From Lachnospiraceae bacterium (GTDB taxonomy: Bacteria; Bacillota; Clostridia; Lachnospirales; Lachnospiraceae): a stretch of DNA of 33,738 bases. Under the pieces are notes generated by a model. It saw only the letters and a list, made by a program, of their open reading frames with translations, was not told the origin of the DNA and did not search any database. Numbering within the stretch: position 1 is the stretch's first letter; each line of letters starts with the position of its first letter. The stretch covers positions 1 to 33,738 of the forward strand of contig JAAWLQ010000004.1 in NCBI GenBank assembly GCA_022797995.1. The letters run 5' to 3'. This document shows positions 1-9,452 of this stretch, piece after piece. The position numbers and the translations under genes are program-made.

Positions 1-101
1 CTGTACTCCCTGTTCTACAATCTTATTCGTCTTTGCCATTTTCACAAAAGGAACCCGGCGCGCCTTTTTCCCGGGAAGGTTCCGGCTCCTTTCTGAAATC
101 T

Positions 102-473
102 TTATTCCATTTTCAAAAATCTGCTCATGATCTGCTGCTTGTAGTCATCACCCACTGTTTTCTTTACCGGTTGGTATTCCTTCGCTACTTCCCGCACCAG
201 TGCATGTTCTAAAGCTTCCTGCGTGGTATATCCATAATCATTGCAGTATTTATCAACATACCTTTTAAAATCTGCGGACTGGCGGTACAGTTCTGCAGTC
301 TTCTCATCCTCTATATGGCCCCTGATAAGCTCCATTATCTTCTCTTGGGCCACTCCGAAACCATAAGCCGCGGAAAGACTGCTATAACGTATGTCATTAT
401 CGTTCAATCCATTGATAATTTCTTCCTTCGGATACTCCATTTCTAAAATTTCCTGTAAAATCTTTTCTAACAT
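102..473 (-). CDS. Hypothetical phage protein
   Basis: 123-aa ORF in the minus-strand phage operon, overlapping the next ORF by a few bases; purine-rich GAAAGGAT upstream of the start. Confidence 0.65.
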   Translation of the reverse strand: MLEKILQEILEMEYPKEEIINGLNDNDIRYSSLSAAYGFGVAQEKIMELIRGHIEDEKTAELYRQSADFKRYVDKYCNDYGYTTQEALEHALVREVAKEYQPVKKTVGDDYKQQIMSRFLKME

Positions 474-697
474 CCTTTCACTCCTGTCTTCTCCAGATAT
501 AGCACATTCCGGCGCCTGGTAATAATCACATCATAGATATGTTTCCGGCTCATCAGGTTCAGCATAGCTTTTTGTGCTGACCATGCTTCATGCTCTTCTG
601 GAAACTCTTTTTTCTGCTTCTTCTCCCCTGAGCGGTAAAACCTCCAGAAGAGTTTTGCATATGTCCCCCAGGGGACTTTTTCTTTTACCATTATCAC
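467..697 (-). CDS. Hypothetical phage protein
   Basis: 76-aa basic ORF, translationally overlapped with its neighbours in the operon. Confidence 0.55.
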   Translation of the reverse strand: MIMVKEKVPWGTYAKLFWRFYRSGEKKQKKEFPEEHEAWSAQKAMLNLMSRKHIYDVIITRRRNVLYLEKTGVKGC

Positions 698-918
698 TGC
701 TTCCTCTTTTCCACCTGCTTATAAAAAATCTGAAATACATCCAGCAGATTTCTGCACAGTTCCTCCACTGCTTCACCCTGGGCCCGGTATCTTATAACCA
801 ACTTCTGTCCGGTATTGATGAAGTCTTCCCACTCTGCATCTCCCATTTTCCGAAATTTGTATTTTGCTGCCAGTCTCCATACATCCACAACCAGCATGTA
901 AATAACATTCTTCATCAC
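694..918 (-). CDS. Hypothetical phage protein
   Basis: 74-aa ORF with 4-bp overlap on both sides, typical of a phage operon. Confidence 0.6.
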   Translation of the reverse strand: MMKNVIYMLVVDVWRLAAKYKFRKMGDAEWEDFINTGQKLVIRYRAQGEAVEELCRNLLDVFQIFYKQVEKRKQ

Positions 919-1307
919 AGCTCCTCTATCCGGATATAAATTCCCGGAATATCTGCCCAGAACTTCTCTACAATCTCGCTCGCCACCAGTGCATCATCTT
1001 TCCAGAAACAGGCAGTTGTCATACAATCCTTCAAAAGTTTCTGCAGGTTATCGGTATCCGGCTTTGTGGTCCGGTATTCGCCGTTTCTGTGCCGCCCTTT
1101 CGGGAAGCACCATTTCACTGTCAGGCGGACTCCATGCACATACATTTCTTTCGGCCTATGCTTTGCCAGATGACCTATCAGTTTTAGTCTTGCCGCATTT
1201 ACTTCCGGCGGATCATAAAATACCGGCTTCCCATTGATGACTGTAACCTTCTTCTCCTGATATGTGCATGTCGGCGGATCCATTGCCATGAAGAACTCCG
1301 TTGCCAT
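915..1307 (-). CDS. rusA: RusA-family Holliday junction resolvase
   Basis: 130 aa with KPDTDNLQKLLKDCMT...WKDDALVA, the RusA-type D-x-DN...DD signature. Confidence 0.85.
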   Translation of the reverse strand: MATEFFMAMDPPTCTYQEKKVTVINGKPVFYDPPEVNAARLKLIGHLAKHRPKEMYVHGVRLTVKWCFPKGRHRNGEYRTTKPDTDNLQKLLKDCMTTACFWKDDALVASEIVEKFWADIPGIYIRIEEL

Positions 1308-1339
1308 AATGCTTCACTCCTTTTTCTTTTCCCTGCTCA

Positions 1340-1590
1340 AGGTTTGGTGCCCCTCGTGTGCGGGGTGTGTGGTGGTGTCGTGCGAAAGCTACCGCACGAC
1401 AACCACTGCATACCCCCGCATGAGGGGGTGCGCATAACCCTATACGTAAGTATAGGTGTTGCGCACCCCTTTTGCTCCCCTGCGCATGACCTAATTGTGC
1501 GCACTAATGAGCACCCGTGCACATGACTGCACACAACCTGATTGTGCGCACTGCGCAATACTGCTCAAGACTTAGTTCTGCGCACTCCTT
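1340..1590. repeat. Cluster of inverted repeats and TGCGCA-containing repeats in non-coding DNA
   Basis: Hairpins at 1372-1406, 1413-1428 and 1425-1469; direct repeats ACCTAATTGTGCGCACT (1489-1505), ACCTGATTGTGCGCACT (1536-1552) and ACTTAGTTCTGCGCACT (1570-1586). Confidence 0.8.
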
Positions 1591-3827
1591 CTTATGTACG
1601 TTTTTCCATCTTCACCTATGTATTTTTCAAAGTCCTTTTTCAAATCCCGTTTCTGGCGTTTTCCATCCCCAAACCATGCAAGCAGCTCTTTAGATGATGT
1701 CTCCAGCTTATCCGCCAGCTCCTGTGCAGAAACTTCCCGGCCGTCCAGCTCGATATTCGAGAATTCTATCTCAAATTCATTCCGCTTTTTCAGACGCTTG
1801 TCTTCCGCCTGCTTTTTTCTGTTCTCTGCCGCCTTCTGCCATACTGGTTTTTCTGCATCCGGCTGAATATCCTTTAAACTTCCCACATCATCAAGCCTGT
1901 GTACAGGATAATCGAACCACAGATTTAACGGCTCAAATTTCTGGAACTCCCGCAGCGTGCCGTCAATGCGCCACGCCGTCATCTTTTTGACTTTATCCGC
2001 CACAGCAAAGCATATGGCATTCAGATCACTGTACTGCGCTTTGGAAAGCTTCTTTTTGCAGTAGTCAAGCATCTGTACGCTGCTGAGCATGTCATCCAGA
2101 GATACATCCTCTTCCCAGTCGGAGAAATGCCTGTTCAGATACTGCTTACAGGCTTCACAGACCGCCTTGTTTTCTTCCTGTTTTATCAGCGCTTCCGTTG
2201 TCTCCAGCTCAATCAGGTCAAGAAGCGCGTCAGGGTCCCTTGCAAACACTCCTGAGCCGGAGGCCCGGTCCATGGACTTCTTTCCGCCCTGACTGCCTTT
2301 GCTGTGGTGATGACAGTAAATTACCGCACATCCCAGCTCCGTACATACCTTGTCAAACTGATTGCAGAAAGCCGCCATCTGGTCCGCGCTGTTCTCATCA
2401 CCAGTGATGACTTTATAAATGGGATCTATAACGACGGCCACATAATCCTTCTTCGCCGCCCTCCGGATGAGTTTGGGCGCCAGCTTATCCATAGGAACTG
2501 ATTTTCCTCTCAGGTTCCAGATATCAATATTTGCAAGCCCGGAAGGACTCCATCCGAGGGTATCATATACATCCCGGAAACGGTGCAGGCAGCTGGCCGG
2601 GTCAAGCTCCAGATTTACATACATCACCTTGCCTTTTGCACACTGCCACTGAAGCCACCGGCGCCCTTCTGCAATGGCAATACACAGTTCAATCTGCAGA
2701 AAGGATTTTCCTGCCTTTGACGGCCCTGCAATCAGCATCTTATGGCCTTTCCGAAGAACGCCGTCTATCAGGCATGGAGAAAGCTCCGGCAGATGATCCC
2801 ATACGCTTTCCAGGCTCTCAGGCTCTGGCAGATCATCGTTAATGCTTTCAATCCACTCATACCATTCATTCCAGGATGCTTTTCCTATGTTGGTATCTAC
2901 AAGAAACTGCTTTTTACCGTTGCGCATAATACCGGGCATTCTGGAAAGACGGGAAGGATTCTTATTCTGTCTGTCGACCTGGAGTCCGTTCTTATTACAG
3001 ATATGATATAAATAGTCAACCCGTTTCCTGTATTCCTGATAGTCTGCTGCATCTACACGCACAACGGCGTGTAAGCTCTTGTCTCCACTATGGACTAGAC
3101 ATGCTACTGGCAACTCCAGTTCTCTGATGACAGCATTCTGTTTTTCAATTTCCATGGAATCGGATTCCACCAATGCATAACGGAATTCCGTGACATTCTC
3201 GTTTTTGATTCCTTTTCCGTCCAGGGGATTGAAACGTATCCAGGCCCCTACCTCCTGATCATAATCTCCTATTACATCCAGCATATCGCTGCATTTATAA
3301 AGCTCCTGGATAAGCTGTCCCGCCGTGCGGTCCCATACTCCTTTTGACGGCATATGCTTTCCATCCTTTTCAAAAGAATGGGTGACATATCCTACATTCT
3401 CAGTGGAGTCAAACAGCGTCTCAAGGTATTTTATCAGCTCCTGTTTGGGATTCCAGGAAGCAGGAGCCGAAACCTCCCGCTCCTCAATCCACCCGGTATC
3501 TATGACCTGCTTTTCATCCAGGTTAATCATGTCGTCCCAGTCCAGCTCATGGCCCGGATTACGCTCCGGCACCCATCCGCGCTCTTTTGCCATCTGCACA
3601 ATGGTACCTCCGGTTACCGGAGTTCCAGAACCGTTGAAGCTGTTCCATTTCCGCACACACTCTCCCCGGTGGTATCTGGCACTGTCTCTCATGCTCCAGG
3701 CTTCCCAGTCAGCGGCAGAATACCCTTCTTCCTTCAATGCCATCCCTATATTGATCCAGTCCTGGTATTCCAGTCCTACAGGATCTATGTATTCCAGTAA
3801 TTCAAGAAGGTTTGTCTGTCGCTCCAT
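1572..3827 (-). CDS. Phage primase-helicase: PriCT-2-like N-terminus, RepA/AAA_25-type ATPase
   Basis: N-terminal 'LLEYIDPVGLEYQDWINIGMALKEEG...' PriCT-like; Walker A GPSKAGKSF; Walker B VAVVIDPIYKV; C-terminal basic region. Confidence 0.8.
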   Translation of the reverse strand: MERQTNLLELLEYIDPVGLEYQDWINIGMALKEEGYSAADWEAWSMRDSARYHRGECVRKWNSFNGSGTPVTGGTIVQMAKERGWVPERNPGHELDWDDMINLDEKQVIDTGWIEEREVSAPASWNPKQELIKYLETLFDSTENVGYVTHSFEKDGKHMPSKGVWDRTAGQLIQELYKCSDMLDVIGDYDQEVGAWIRFNPLDGKGIKNENVTEFRYALVESDSMEIEKQNAVIRELELPVACLVHSGDKSLHAVVRVDAADYQEYRKRVDYLYHICNKNGLQVDRQNKNPSRLSRMPGIMRNGKKQFLVDTNIGKASWNEWYEWIESINDDLPEPESLESVWDHLPELSPCLIDGVLRKGHKMLIAGPSKAGKSFLQIELCIAIAEGRRWLQWQCAKGKVMYVNLELDPASCLHRFRDVYDTLGWSPSGLANIDIWNLRGKSVPMDKLAPKLIRRAAKKDYVAVVIDPIYKVITGDENSADQMAAFCNQFDKVCTELGCAVIYCHHHSKGSQGGKKSMDRASGSGVFARDPDALLDLIELETTEALIKQEENKAVCEACKQYLNRHFSDWEEDVSLDDMLSSVQMLDYCKKKLSKAQYSDLNAICFAVADKVKKMTAWRIDGTLREFQKFEPLNLWFDYPVHRLDDVGSLKDIQPDAEKPVWQKAAENRKKQAEDKRLKKRNEFEIEFSNIELDGREVSAQELADKLETSSKELLAWFGDGKRQKRDLKKDFEKYIGEDGKTYIRRSAQN

Positions 3828-3832
3828 TCCTT

Positions 3833-5422
3833 TTATGCCTCCCTATACTCTTGTGGGTTGATTCCCTGTGGGATCCGCCAGCCGTTTGCCGCTATTCTGT
3901 CAATCATCTTTCTTGCTGTATCAAACTGCCATGTTCCCACATGCTGGAATCCCCTACCTTCCAGAAAACGGATCTGCTTTGGTGTGGTCAGCCCTTCCAT
4001 CCGCCGTTTGTCAAGCCTGTCCAGCAGCTTTGCCGCCTTTCCGGCATTGTCTATTTCATCTGGAAGAATCCCCAGCTTTTCAAGGGTACTTTTCTGCTTA
4101 TCTGACGGCGGGGCCATCTCCCAGCCAAACGCCGGCACATAACCTGATAAATCTTCCGCCTGAATACTCATCTCAAACTGGAGCGGATCCACAAGCTTCT
4201 TTTTCCGGCGCTTCATCTCCTCCAGCTGTTTTGCCAGGGCTTCTTCCCGCTGTGCTACCACATCCTCGGCGGCCTGTTTTTCCGCCGCTTCAATGTCTAC
4301 CGGCATTCCTGCCTCTTCGATATTTGTCGTCATCTGCCTGGCCACTTCTTCATCCTGGCAGATCAGGCTTGCAGGGTGGCACAGCTCATGCCTCTCTGTA
4401 TGCCACAGGAAATCCAGCAGTAGCAGGTGGTCTTTTCCCGGATACAGCCGGGTACCCCGTCCCACCATCTGGCTGTATAGACTTCTCACATTCGTTGGCC
4501 GCAGCACCACGATGCAGTCCACAGACGGGCAGTCCCACCCTTCTGTCAGCAGCATGGAGTTGCAGAGCACGTTGTAGTCTCCCCTGTCAAATGCCTCCAG
4601 CACCTCTGTCCGGTCTGCGCTGTCTCCGTTCACTTCTGCGGCACGGAATCCCCGCTCATTCAGAATGTTTCTGAATTTCTGGCTGGTTTTTACCAGCGGC
4701 AGGAACACCACGGTTTTCCTGTCCATACAGTATTTCACCATTTCATCCGCTATCTGATACAGATAAGGGTCCAGTGCCGTACCGATGTCTCCGGCTTTAA
4801 AATCTCCCGCCTGAATGCCCACGCCGGTCAGATCCAGCTTAAGCGGAACGGTCAATGCTCTGATCGGTGACAGGTATCCGGATTTGATTGCTTTGGGAAG
4901 AGTATACTCGTAAGCCAGAGATTCAAAAAATTCTCCCAGGTTCCGCATGTCCCCTCTGTCCGGTGTGGCCGTCACTCCCAGCACCTTTGCACCCCTGAAA
5001 TGTTCCAGAACCCTTTGATAGCTGTCTGACAGACAGTGGTGTGCCTCATCAATGATGATTGTATGAAAATACCCTTCCGGGAACTGTGACAGGCGTTTCT
5101 CACGCATCAGAGACTGTACGGAGCCCACGGTAATCCGGAACCAGCTGCCTATACAGGTCTGCTCTGCTTTTTCCGTGGCACAGCCCAGGCCTGTTGCTTT
5201 CTGGATTTTATCGGCCGCCTGGTCCAGCAGCTCCCCCCTGTGGGCCAGAATGAGCACGCGGTCTCCGCCGCGTACGCATTCTTCCGTCACTTTGGCAAAT
5301 ACAATCGTTTTCCCGCATCCGGTCGGCAGTACAAGCAGAGTCCTCTTAATTCCTTTTTCCCATTCGGCAAAAATACTCTCCTTTGCCTCTTTCTGGTAGT
5401 CTCGAAGCTCCATTCCCATCAA
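3833..5422 (-). CDS. DEAD/DEAH-box superfamily 2 helicase
   Basis: LPTGCGKTIVF, IIIDEAHH, GVTATPDR and QMVGRGTRL motifs. Confidence 0.92.
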   Translation of the reverse strand: MMGMELRDYQKEAKESIFAEWEKGIKRTLLVLPTGCGKTIVFAKVTEECVRGGDRVLILAHRGELLDQAADKIQKATGLGCATEKAEQTCIGSWFRITVGSVQSLMREKRLSQFPEGYFHTIIIDEAHHCLSDSYQRVLEHFRGAKVLGVTATPDRGDMRNLGEFFESLAYEYTLPKAIKSGYLSPIRALTVPLKLDLTGVGIQAGDFKAGDIGTALDPYLYQIADEMVKYCMDRKTVVFLPLVKTSQKFRNILNERGFRAAEVNGDSADRTEVLEAFDRGDYNVLCNSMLLTEGWDCPSVDCIVVLRPTNVRSLYSQMVGRGTRLYPGKDHLLLLDFLWHTERHELCHPASLICQDEEVARQMTTNIEEAGMPVDIEAAEKQAAEDVVAQREEALAKQLEEMKRRKKKLVDPLQFEMSIQAEDLSGYVPAFGWEMAPPSDKQKSTLEKLGILPDEIDNAGKAAKLLDRLDKRRMEGLTTPKQIRFLEGRGFQHVGTWQFDTARKMIDRIAANGWRIPQGINPQEYREA

Positions 5423-5880
5423 AACTCACCTGCCTTGTAGGTGGGGGCAGCCTGTCCCGCCCCTTCCTTTGGATAAAACCGTTTAATATCATTAGATCTG
5501 CGCTCTTCGCCATCTCTGTTTTTGTAAGTATGAATTCCAACTTTAGCTCTGCCGGTAGAACCGGGCACACGTCCCCAGTCCATGCGGAGTGGTTCCCCTT
5601 TCTTTTTCTGACCGATGCTGGAGAAGAAAGCTGACAGCATTCCTTCCGTGATGGTATGCAGGAACAGGTTGTGGTTTATGTAAGCCGTTCCCTGTTCCGA
5701 ATCAATCCGTAGTTTCAGAACTGCCTTGTTGCAGGGAGGGAGTTTCTCACTCCCGTTATGCCTTGCCCGTTCAAAGCTCTCTACCGTGAAATCGTAATCC
5801 CCTTCCTGCAGAAGTACAAATTCACTGGCATCCTTTTCTATGACATCATCCCATTGAAGCTCTTTTTCATTTTCGATCAT
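5419..5880 (-). CDS. DUF669-like phage protein
   Basis: 153 aa; 'GDYDFTVESFERARHNGSEKLPPCNKAVLKLRI' and its position between the helicase and the Sak4-like ATPase are typical of DUF669. Confidence 0.75.
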   Translation of the reverse strand: MIENEKELQWDDVIEKDASEFVLLQEGDYDFTVESFERARHNGSEKLPPCNKAVLKLRIDSEQGTAYINHNLFLHTITEGMLSAFFSSIGQKKKGEPLRMDWGRVPGSTGRAKVGIHTYKNRDGEERRSNDIKRFYPKEGAGQAAPTYKAGEF

Positions 5881-5898
5881 AAGTCTCTGTGTCCTCCT

Positions 5899-7065
5899 TT
5901 AATTGAACGGAATTTCTCCGCTTTCTTTCATCTCTTTGATCATTGCATATACCTTCTGCCAGGCTCCCACTAAAACGCCATGGATGAATCCGGGATCATA
6001 TTTCTCGATGGGCGTATCCGCAGGGTAATATCCTCTGGCACCCACCACGTTCTGAATATCCCATTCACAGACACCGTTGGACATCATGAGATCTTTCAGG
6101 TTCTGCGGAATGTTATCCGGATTGCTTTCCCAGATCATGGAGGACTGCTTCCCGGTCTCCTGCTGCACATTTGCTGTGTTGGTTTCTGCAGGAGAATTCT
6201 GAGCAGATGCATCATTGCGGTGGTCTGCAGATGCTTCTTCTGCTGTTTCTGACGGTGAATTTATGCCTGTGGAAGGTTCCTGTTTCTGTTCTGCTGTCTC
6301 TGACGGGATACGGCCTCCTGCAGCTCCTGCTTCAATGATGCCGGCGATTCCTGCATAATCAAACGGCATCTCTTCCGGGAGCCCGTACCGGTTCTTTGCA
6401 TCCCAGCAGGGGTGATGAGAGGTGTACATCACCCGTTTCCCTCCCTGCGCTTTGTTTTTTCCCTTCTGAGCCCCCTGTCCGTCTACATTTATAACCATAG
6501 TCTTATAGTTGGCAAAAAGAAGAAGGTCACCCCATTCCTTTACAAGCGGCGCCGTCTGAGAGGTGGTTTTCTTCCCCAGCTTTAATTCCCACCTGTCATA
6601 GGATCCCATCTCATCCGGCTGTTCAAATTTCCGCATCTGGGCATGGGCGGTAAGCACCACATTGATTCCTGCATTTACTACCTCTGTCAGCTTGTTCAGA
6701 AAACGTCCAAACTCTTCTTTTGTATAGACATATCCGGTTCCATACCCGAAATCTTCAATTCCGCGTTTCTGGTGCTTCGCACAGATATGCTCCACGCACA
6801 TCTGCTCTGCCCAGTCTATGGTATCCACCACCAGCGTCCTGCAGATCTCCGGGTGGGTCCGCACATACTCTGCCTGCTCCAGCAGCATGGCCCAGGAAAT
6901 GGGATCCGGCGTCCTCGCCACATCCATATCCTTTGTGCTTCCCTCTGTGTCGATAAACAGCGGCTCCGGAAACTGTGCCGCGAAAGTGCTTTTTCCGATG
7001 CCTTCTGGGCCATAGCAAACCACTTTTTTTGCTCCTGGCCTTTTCCCTCTGATAATTTCCATCAA
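5899..7065 (-). CDS. Phage AAA ATPase, Sak4-like (RecA-type single-strand annealing-associated)
   Basis: Walker A YGPEGIGKSTFA; LVVDTIDWAEQM Walker B; phage NTP-binding family pattern ending in a DUF-like C-terminus. Confidence 0.8.
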   Translation of the reverse strand: MMEIIRGKRPGAKKVVCYGPEGIGKSTFAAQFPEPLFIDTEGSTKDMDVARTPDPISWAMLLEQAEYVRTHPEICRTLVVDTIDWAEQMCVEHICAKHQKRGIEDFGYGTGYVYTKEEFGRFLNKLTEVVNAGINVVLTAHAQMRKFEQPDEMGSYDRWELKLGKKTTSQTAPLVKEWGDLLLFANYKTMVINVDGQGAQKGKNKAQGGKRVMYTSHHPCWDAKNRYGLPEEMPFDYAGIAGIIEAGAAGGRIPSETAEQKQEPSTGINSPSETAEEASADHRNDASAQNSPAETNTANVQQETGKQSSMIWESNPDNIPQNLKDLMMSNGVCEWDIQNVVGARGYYPADTPIEKYDPGFIHGVLVGAWQKVYAMIKEMKESGEIPFN

Positions 7066-8360
7066 AATTCACCCGCCTTCCATTCTGTTTTCTTATCTTC
7101 CATCACAGGATGCTCCTGGCCCACCACATATCCGTCGGATATGATAATGGAGCATTCCTCTCCGGTACTTACCCGGGTTGCGATTGCCTGCAGGCCTTCT
7201 TTCTCCAGCCAGGCACCGAACTCCCGCAGAGTCTGGAGGTCCATCTGTTCCAGCTTGTCCAGCAATACAAAACCGCATTTTGGATTCAGTTTCCGGACAA
7301 TCGCTGTTGCCACTTTCAGCCGGTCGGATCCGGACATGTTATCCCATTTCTGGCCGTTATAAATCAGATCTCCGTCTTCTACAGACAGGCCGGGAAGAGG
7401 GAGCTCCGCTGACTGCAGGAGGTCAATCTTATTTTTTCTTACCTGGTTGATCTCTGTTGTCAGTTCGCTGTACTGATTCTTATATGCCTGAGCATCTTCT
7501 TCCGCCTTTTCCTTATCCAGGTTTGCCCGCACCTTCCGGTTGATTTCCTCGATATTGGCAATGCTTTCTTCCAGCTCTGCCGTTGACTGATCCTGCAGAT
7601 TTGCGGTATCCATAGTCGCTATATTTAAGGATGTCTTTGCCTCCTCCAGCTCTTTCTCCTTCTTTGACAGCTGCTCCCGCATGGCTTCTACTTCCTGTGA
7701 CAGAAAAGCAACTGACTGCCGGAATCTGTCCGCATTATCTCTCTTTCTCTGGTTCTCCCCGTTCTTTGCTAAAATGTCCTGCTGCCTGCGGATCAGTTCT
7801 GTCGGAGATACCGGCTCCTTCGGGGCCTCCGGATAATAGGTCTGTTCTTTGGCAAACTTTGCTTTCTGGTCTGCAATCTGTCCAATGGCAAGCCTGCGGT
7901 TATACAGCTCTTTCTCCTGCTGTTCCATCTCAGCCAGCCTGTTCCCGATGCCGATAATCTGCAGGAGCGTTCTTGCTTTTTCCTGACTGGAGGATTCCAT
8001 AAATTTGGGCAGATCTATGGCAAGCTGCTCCACAAATTCATTTAAAAGCTGCTGGCCGCCCCTCTTTCCGGCGGGATCCGTTACCTTCAGATCGCTGTTC
8101 TTTCCTTTTCGTTCCACAATCAGCCCATTGTTCATTACAATGTGAAGTGTGGGCGGAATCACGGATTCATGCCGCTGCGCTTCGGAGGGCCGATAACGGT
8201 CCCCTCCCAGTGCCCAGGCAATGGAATCCAGTACGGATGTCTTCCCCTGATTATTGTTTCCGCCGATAATGGTCAGGCCGTTTGCTGTCGGCTCCAGTTT
8301 CACTGCCTTTACTCTTTTTACGTTTTCGATTTCAAGTTTGTTAATTTTCATGGTTTCCAT
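7062..8360 (-). CDS. RecF/SbcC-like AAA ATP-binding protein
   Basis: MKINKLEIENVKRVKAVKLEP...GGNNNQGKTSVLDSIAWALGG, coiled coil, C-terminal SGSDRLKVATAIV signature. Start moved to 8360 because GGAAGGA lies just upstream; the longer listed ORF lacks homology-like sequence. Confidence 0.85.
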   Translation of the reverse strand: METMKINKLEIENVKRVKAVKLEPTANGLTIIGGNNNQGKTSVLDSIAWALGGDRYRPSEAQRHESVIPPTLHIVMNNGLIVERKGKNSDLKVTDPAGKRGGQQLLNEFVEQLAIDLPKFMESSSQEKARTLLQIIGIGNRLAEMEQQEKELYNRRLAIGQIADQKAKFAKEQTYYPEAPKEPVSPTELIRRQQDILAKNGENQRKRDNADRFRQSVAFLSQEVEAMREQLSKKEKELEEAKTSLNIATMDTANLQDQSTAELEESIANIEEINRKVRANLDKEKAEEDAQAYKNQYSELTTEINQVRKNKIDLLQSAELPLPGLSVEDGDLIYNGQKWDNMSGSDRLKVATAIVRKLNPKCGFVLLDKLEQMDLQTLREFGAWLEKEGLQAIATRVSTGEECSIIISDGYVVGQEHPVMEDKKTEWKAGEF

Positions 8361-8398
8361 TTGACTTTTCCTTCCCGTGCCCTTATAATAAAAGCACA

Positions 8399-8552
8399 TC
8401 ATTTTTTTAATTCTGGTCCCTTTGGCTTGCCGGCAGAGGGACCTATTTCTTTGCAACAGATTCCATTTTCCATAACTTCCAGAATTCCCAGCCTGATCAA
8501 ACCCATAATCCATGACTCTGGAGCTCTGGGAATCGCAATAATTGGTTCCTTC
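8399..8552 (-). CDS. Hypothetical small phage protein
   Basis: MKEPIIAIPRAPESWIMGLIRLGILEVMENGICC..., preceded by GGAGAAAAAGAG. Confidence 0.5.
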
Positions 8553-8674
8553 ATCTCTTTTTCTCCTCTCCCCGTGCCCTCCGCGCGGTGCACGGCCTAT
8601 GACGGACCGCACACCTTTTGATAAGGGGGAATTGTGGTTATGCACCACGCGCAGGACACGGTATATTAATTGAT

Positions 8675-8953
8675 TTACTTTAGCTGCGGAAACAGGCTGA
8701 GCCGTTCCTCTTCTGACATTTCCAGAAAACGGAACAATTTAAGGATATCACCATATGTAAAGGTGTCTTTAGGCTTTCCGTTTTTCTGTTTCCTTTTCCT
8801 TTGGCCATAGGCCTGCGGAGTGATTCCGAGTAGTTCCGCCAAATCCTTCTGGGTCTTTCCCTTTTTCTTAGCCTCCTTCTCAAGAAAGAACGGAAGGTCG
8901 GCCACCATATACTCCTCTTTCTGTTCCGGACACAATGCAATCCTTCTGGACAT
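8675..8953 (-). CDS. XRE-family helix-turn-helix protein
   Basis: 'KKKGKTQKDLAELLGITPQAYGQRKRK' HTH; AGGAGGT RBS directly upstream of the ATG at 8953. Confidence 0.75.
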   Translation of the reverse strand: MSRRIALCPEQKEEYMVADLPFFLEKEAKKKGKTQKDLAELLGITPQAYGQRKRKQKNGKPKDTFTYGDILKLFRFLEMSEEERLSLFPQLK

Positions 8954-8966
8954 CCCGCTCACCTCC

Positions 8967-9149
8967 TTAATCCGGACATTCCTCTTCTTCCACCGATAAT
9001 ACACGATACATTCCCGGGAACCCCTTGCCGAGGTGGGTATAAACCCTATTTACCTTTAAAGTGTTGAGATACCGGCATATTTTTCTCTCACGCTTTCCTC
9101 TTTTTCCGTCTGGATACTCTTTTACTACTGTGTATACATACTGTTTCAT
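8967..9149 (-). CDS. Hypothetical small phage protein
   Basis: 60-aa ORF in operon order with an AGGAGGC-type RBS upstream (ggatgcctcc on + strand). Confidence 0.5.
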   Translation of the reverse strand: MKQYVYTVVKEYPDGKRGKRERKICRYLNTLKVNRVYTHLGKGFPGMYRVLSVEEEECPD

Positions 9150-9159
9150 GGGATGCCTC

Positions 9160-9318
9160 CTATCTCAATACCCCGGCCAGACACAGCACTACCACAAAGG
9201 CCAGTGCAAAGCCCAAAATCTCCGCAATGATTCCCACTGCGTAATTCAGCAGCATGTGGAGCCGCGCGTCCGTCATCGGCTCCCGGTCTCTTTTAGACCG
9301 CAATCTGATTTCATCCAT
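9160..9318 (-). CDS. Hypothetical 52-aa single-TM protein (not in supplied ORF track)
   Basis: Read directly: MDEIRLRSKRDREPMTDARLHMLLNYAVGIIAEILGFALAFVVVLCLAGVLR*, preceded by GGAGGAAAATTTT. Confidence 0.6.
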   Translation of the reverse strand: MDEIRLRSKRDREPMTDARLHMLLNYAVGIIAEILGFALAFVVVLCLAGVLR

Positions 9319-9384
9319 AAAATTTTCCTCCATTTCAGAACATTTGTTCTTGCCAATGCAGGAAAAATATGGTAATATAATCCT

Positions 9385-9445
9385 GCAACGGCTACTTGCT
9401 TAGCTTGTTGCCATGCTCCGGGGTAGTCGCGTACCGCCGGGGCAA
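9385..9445. other. Structured intergenic segment with competing stems
   Basis: TTGCC(9408-9412)/GGCAA(9441-9445) enclosing CCGG/CCGG and GGTA/TACC; alternative GCAAC(9385-9389)/GTTGC(9407-9411). Confidence 0.45.
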
Positions 9446-9452
9446 TTTCAAT

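Noticed and set aside
1337-1558. Small ORFs on both strands in the hairpin region
   Set aside because: Frames arise from palindromic sequence; Cys/His-rich, not protein-like, and no RBS.
8361-8648. N-terminal extension of the RecF/SbcC-like ORF (MVHNHNSPLSKG...)
   Set aside because: Not protein-like, overlaps the separate small ORF 8399-8552, and the RBS and conserved MKINKLEIENVK start support 8360.
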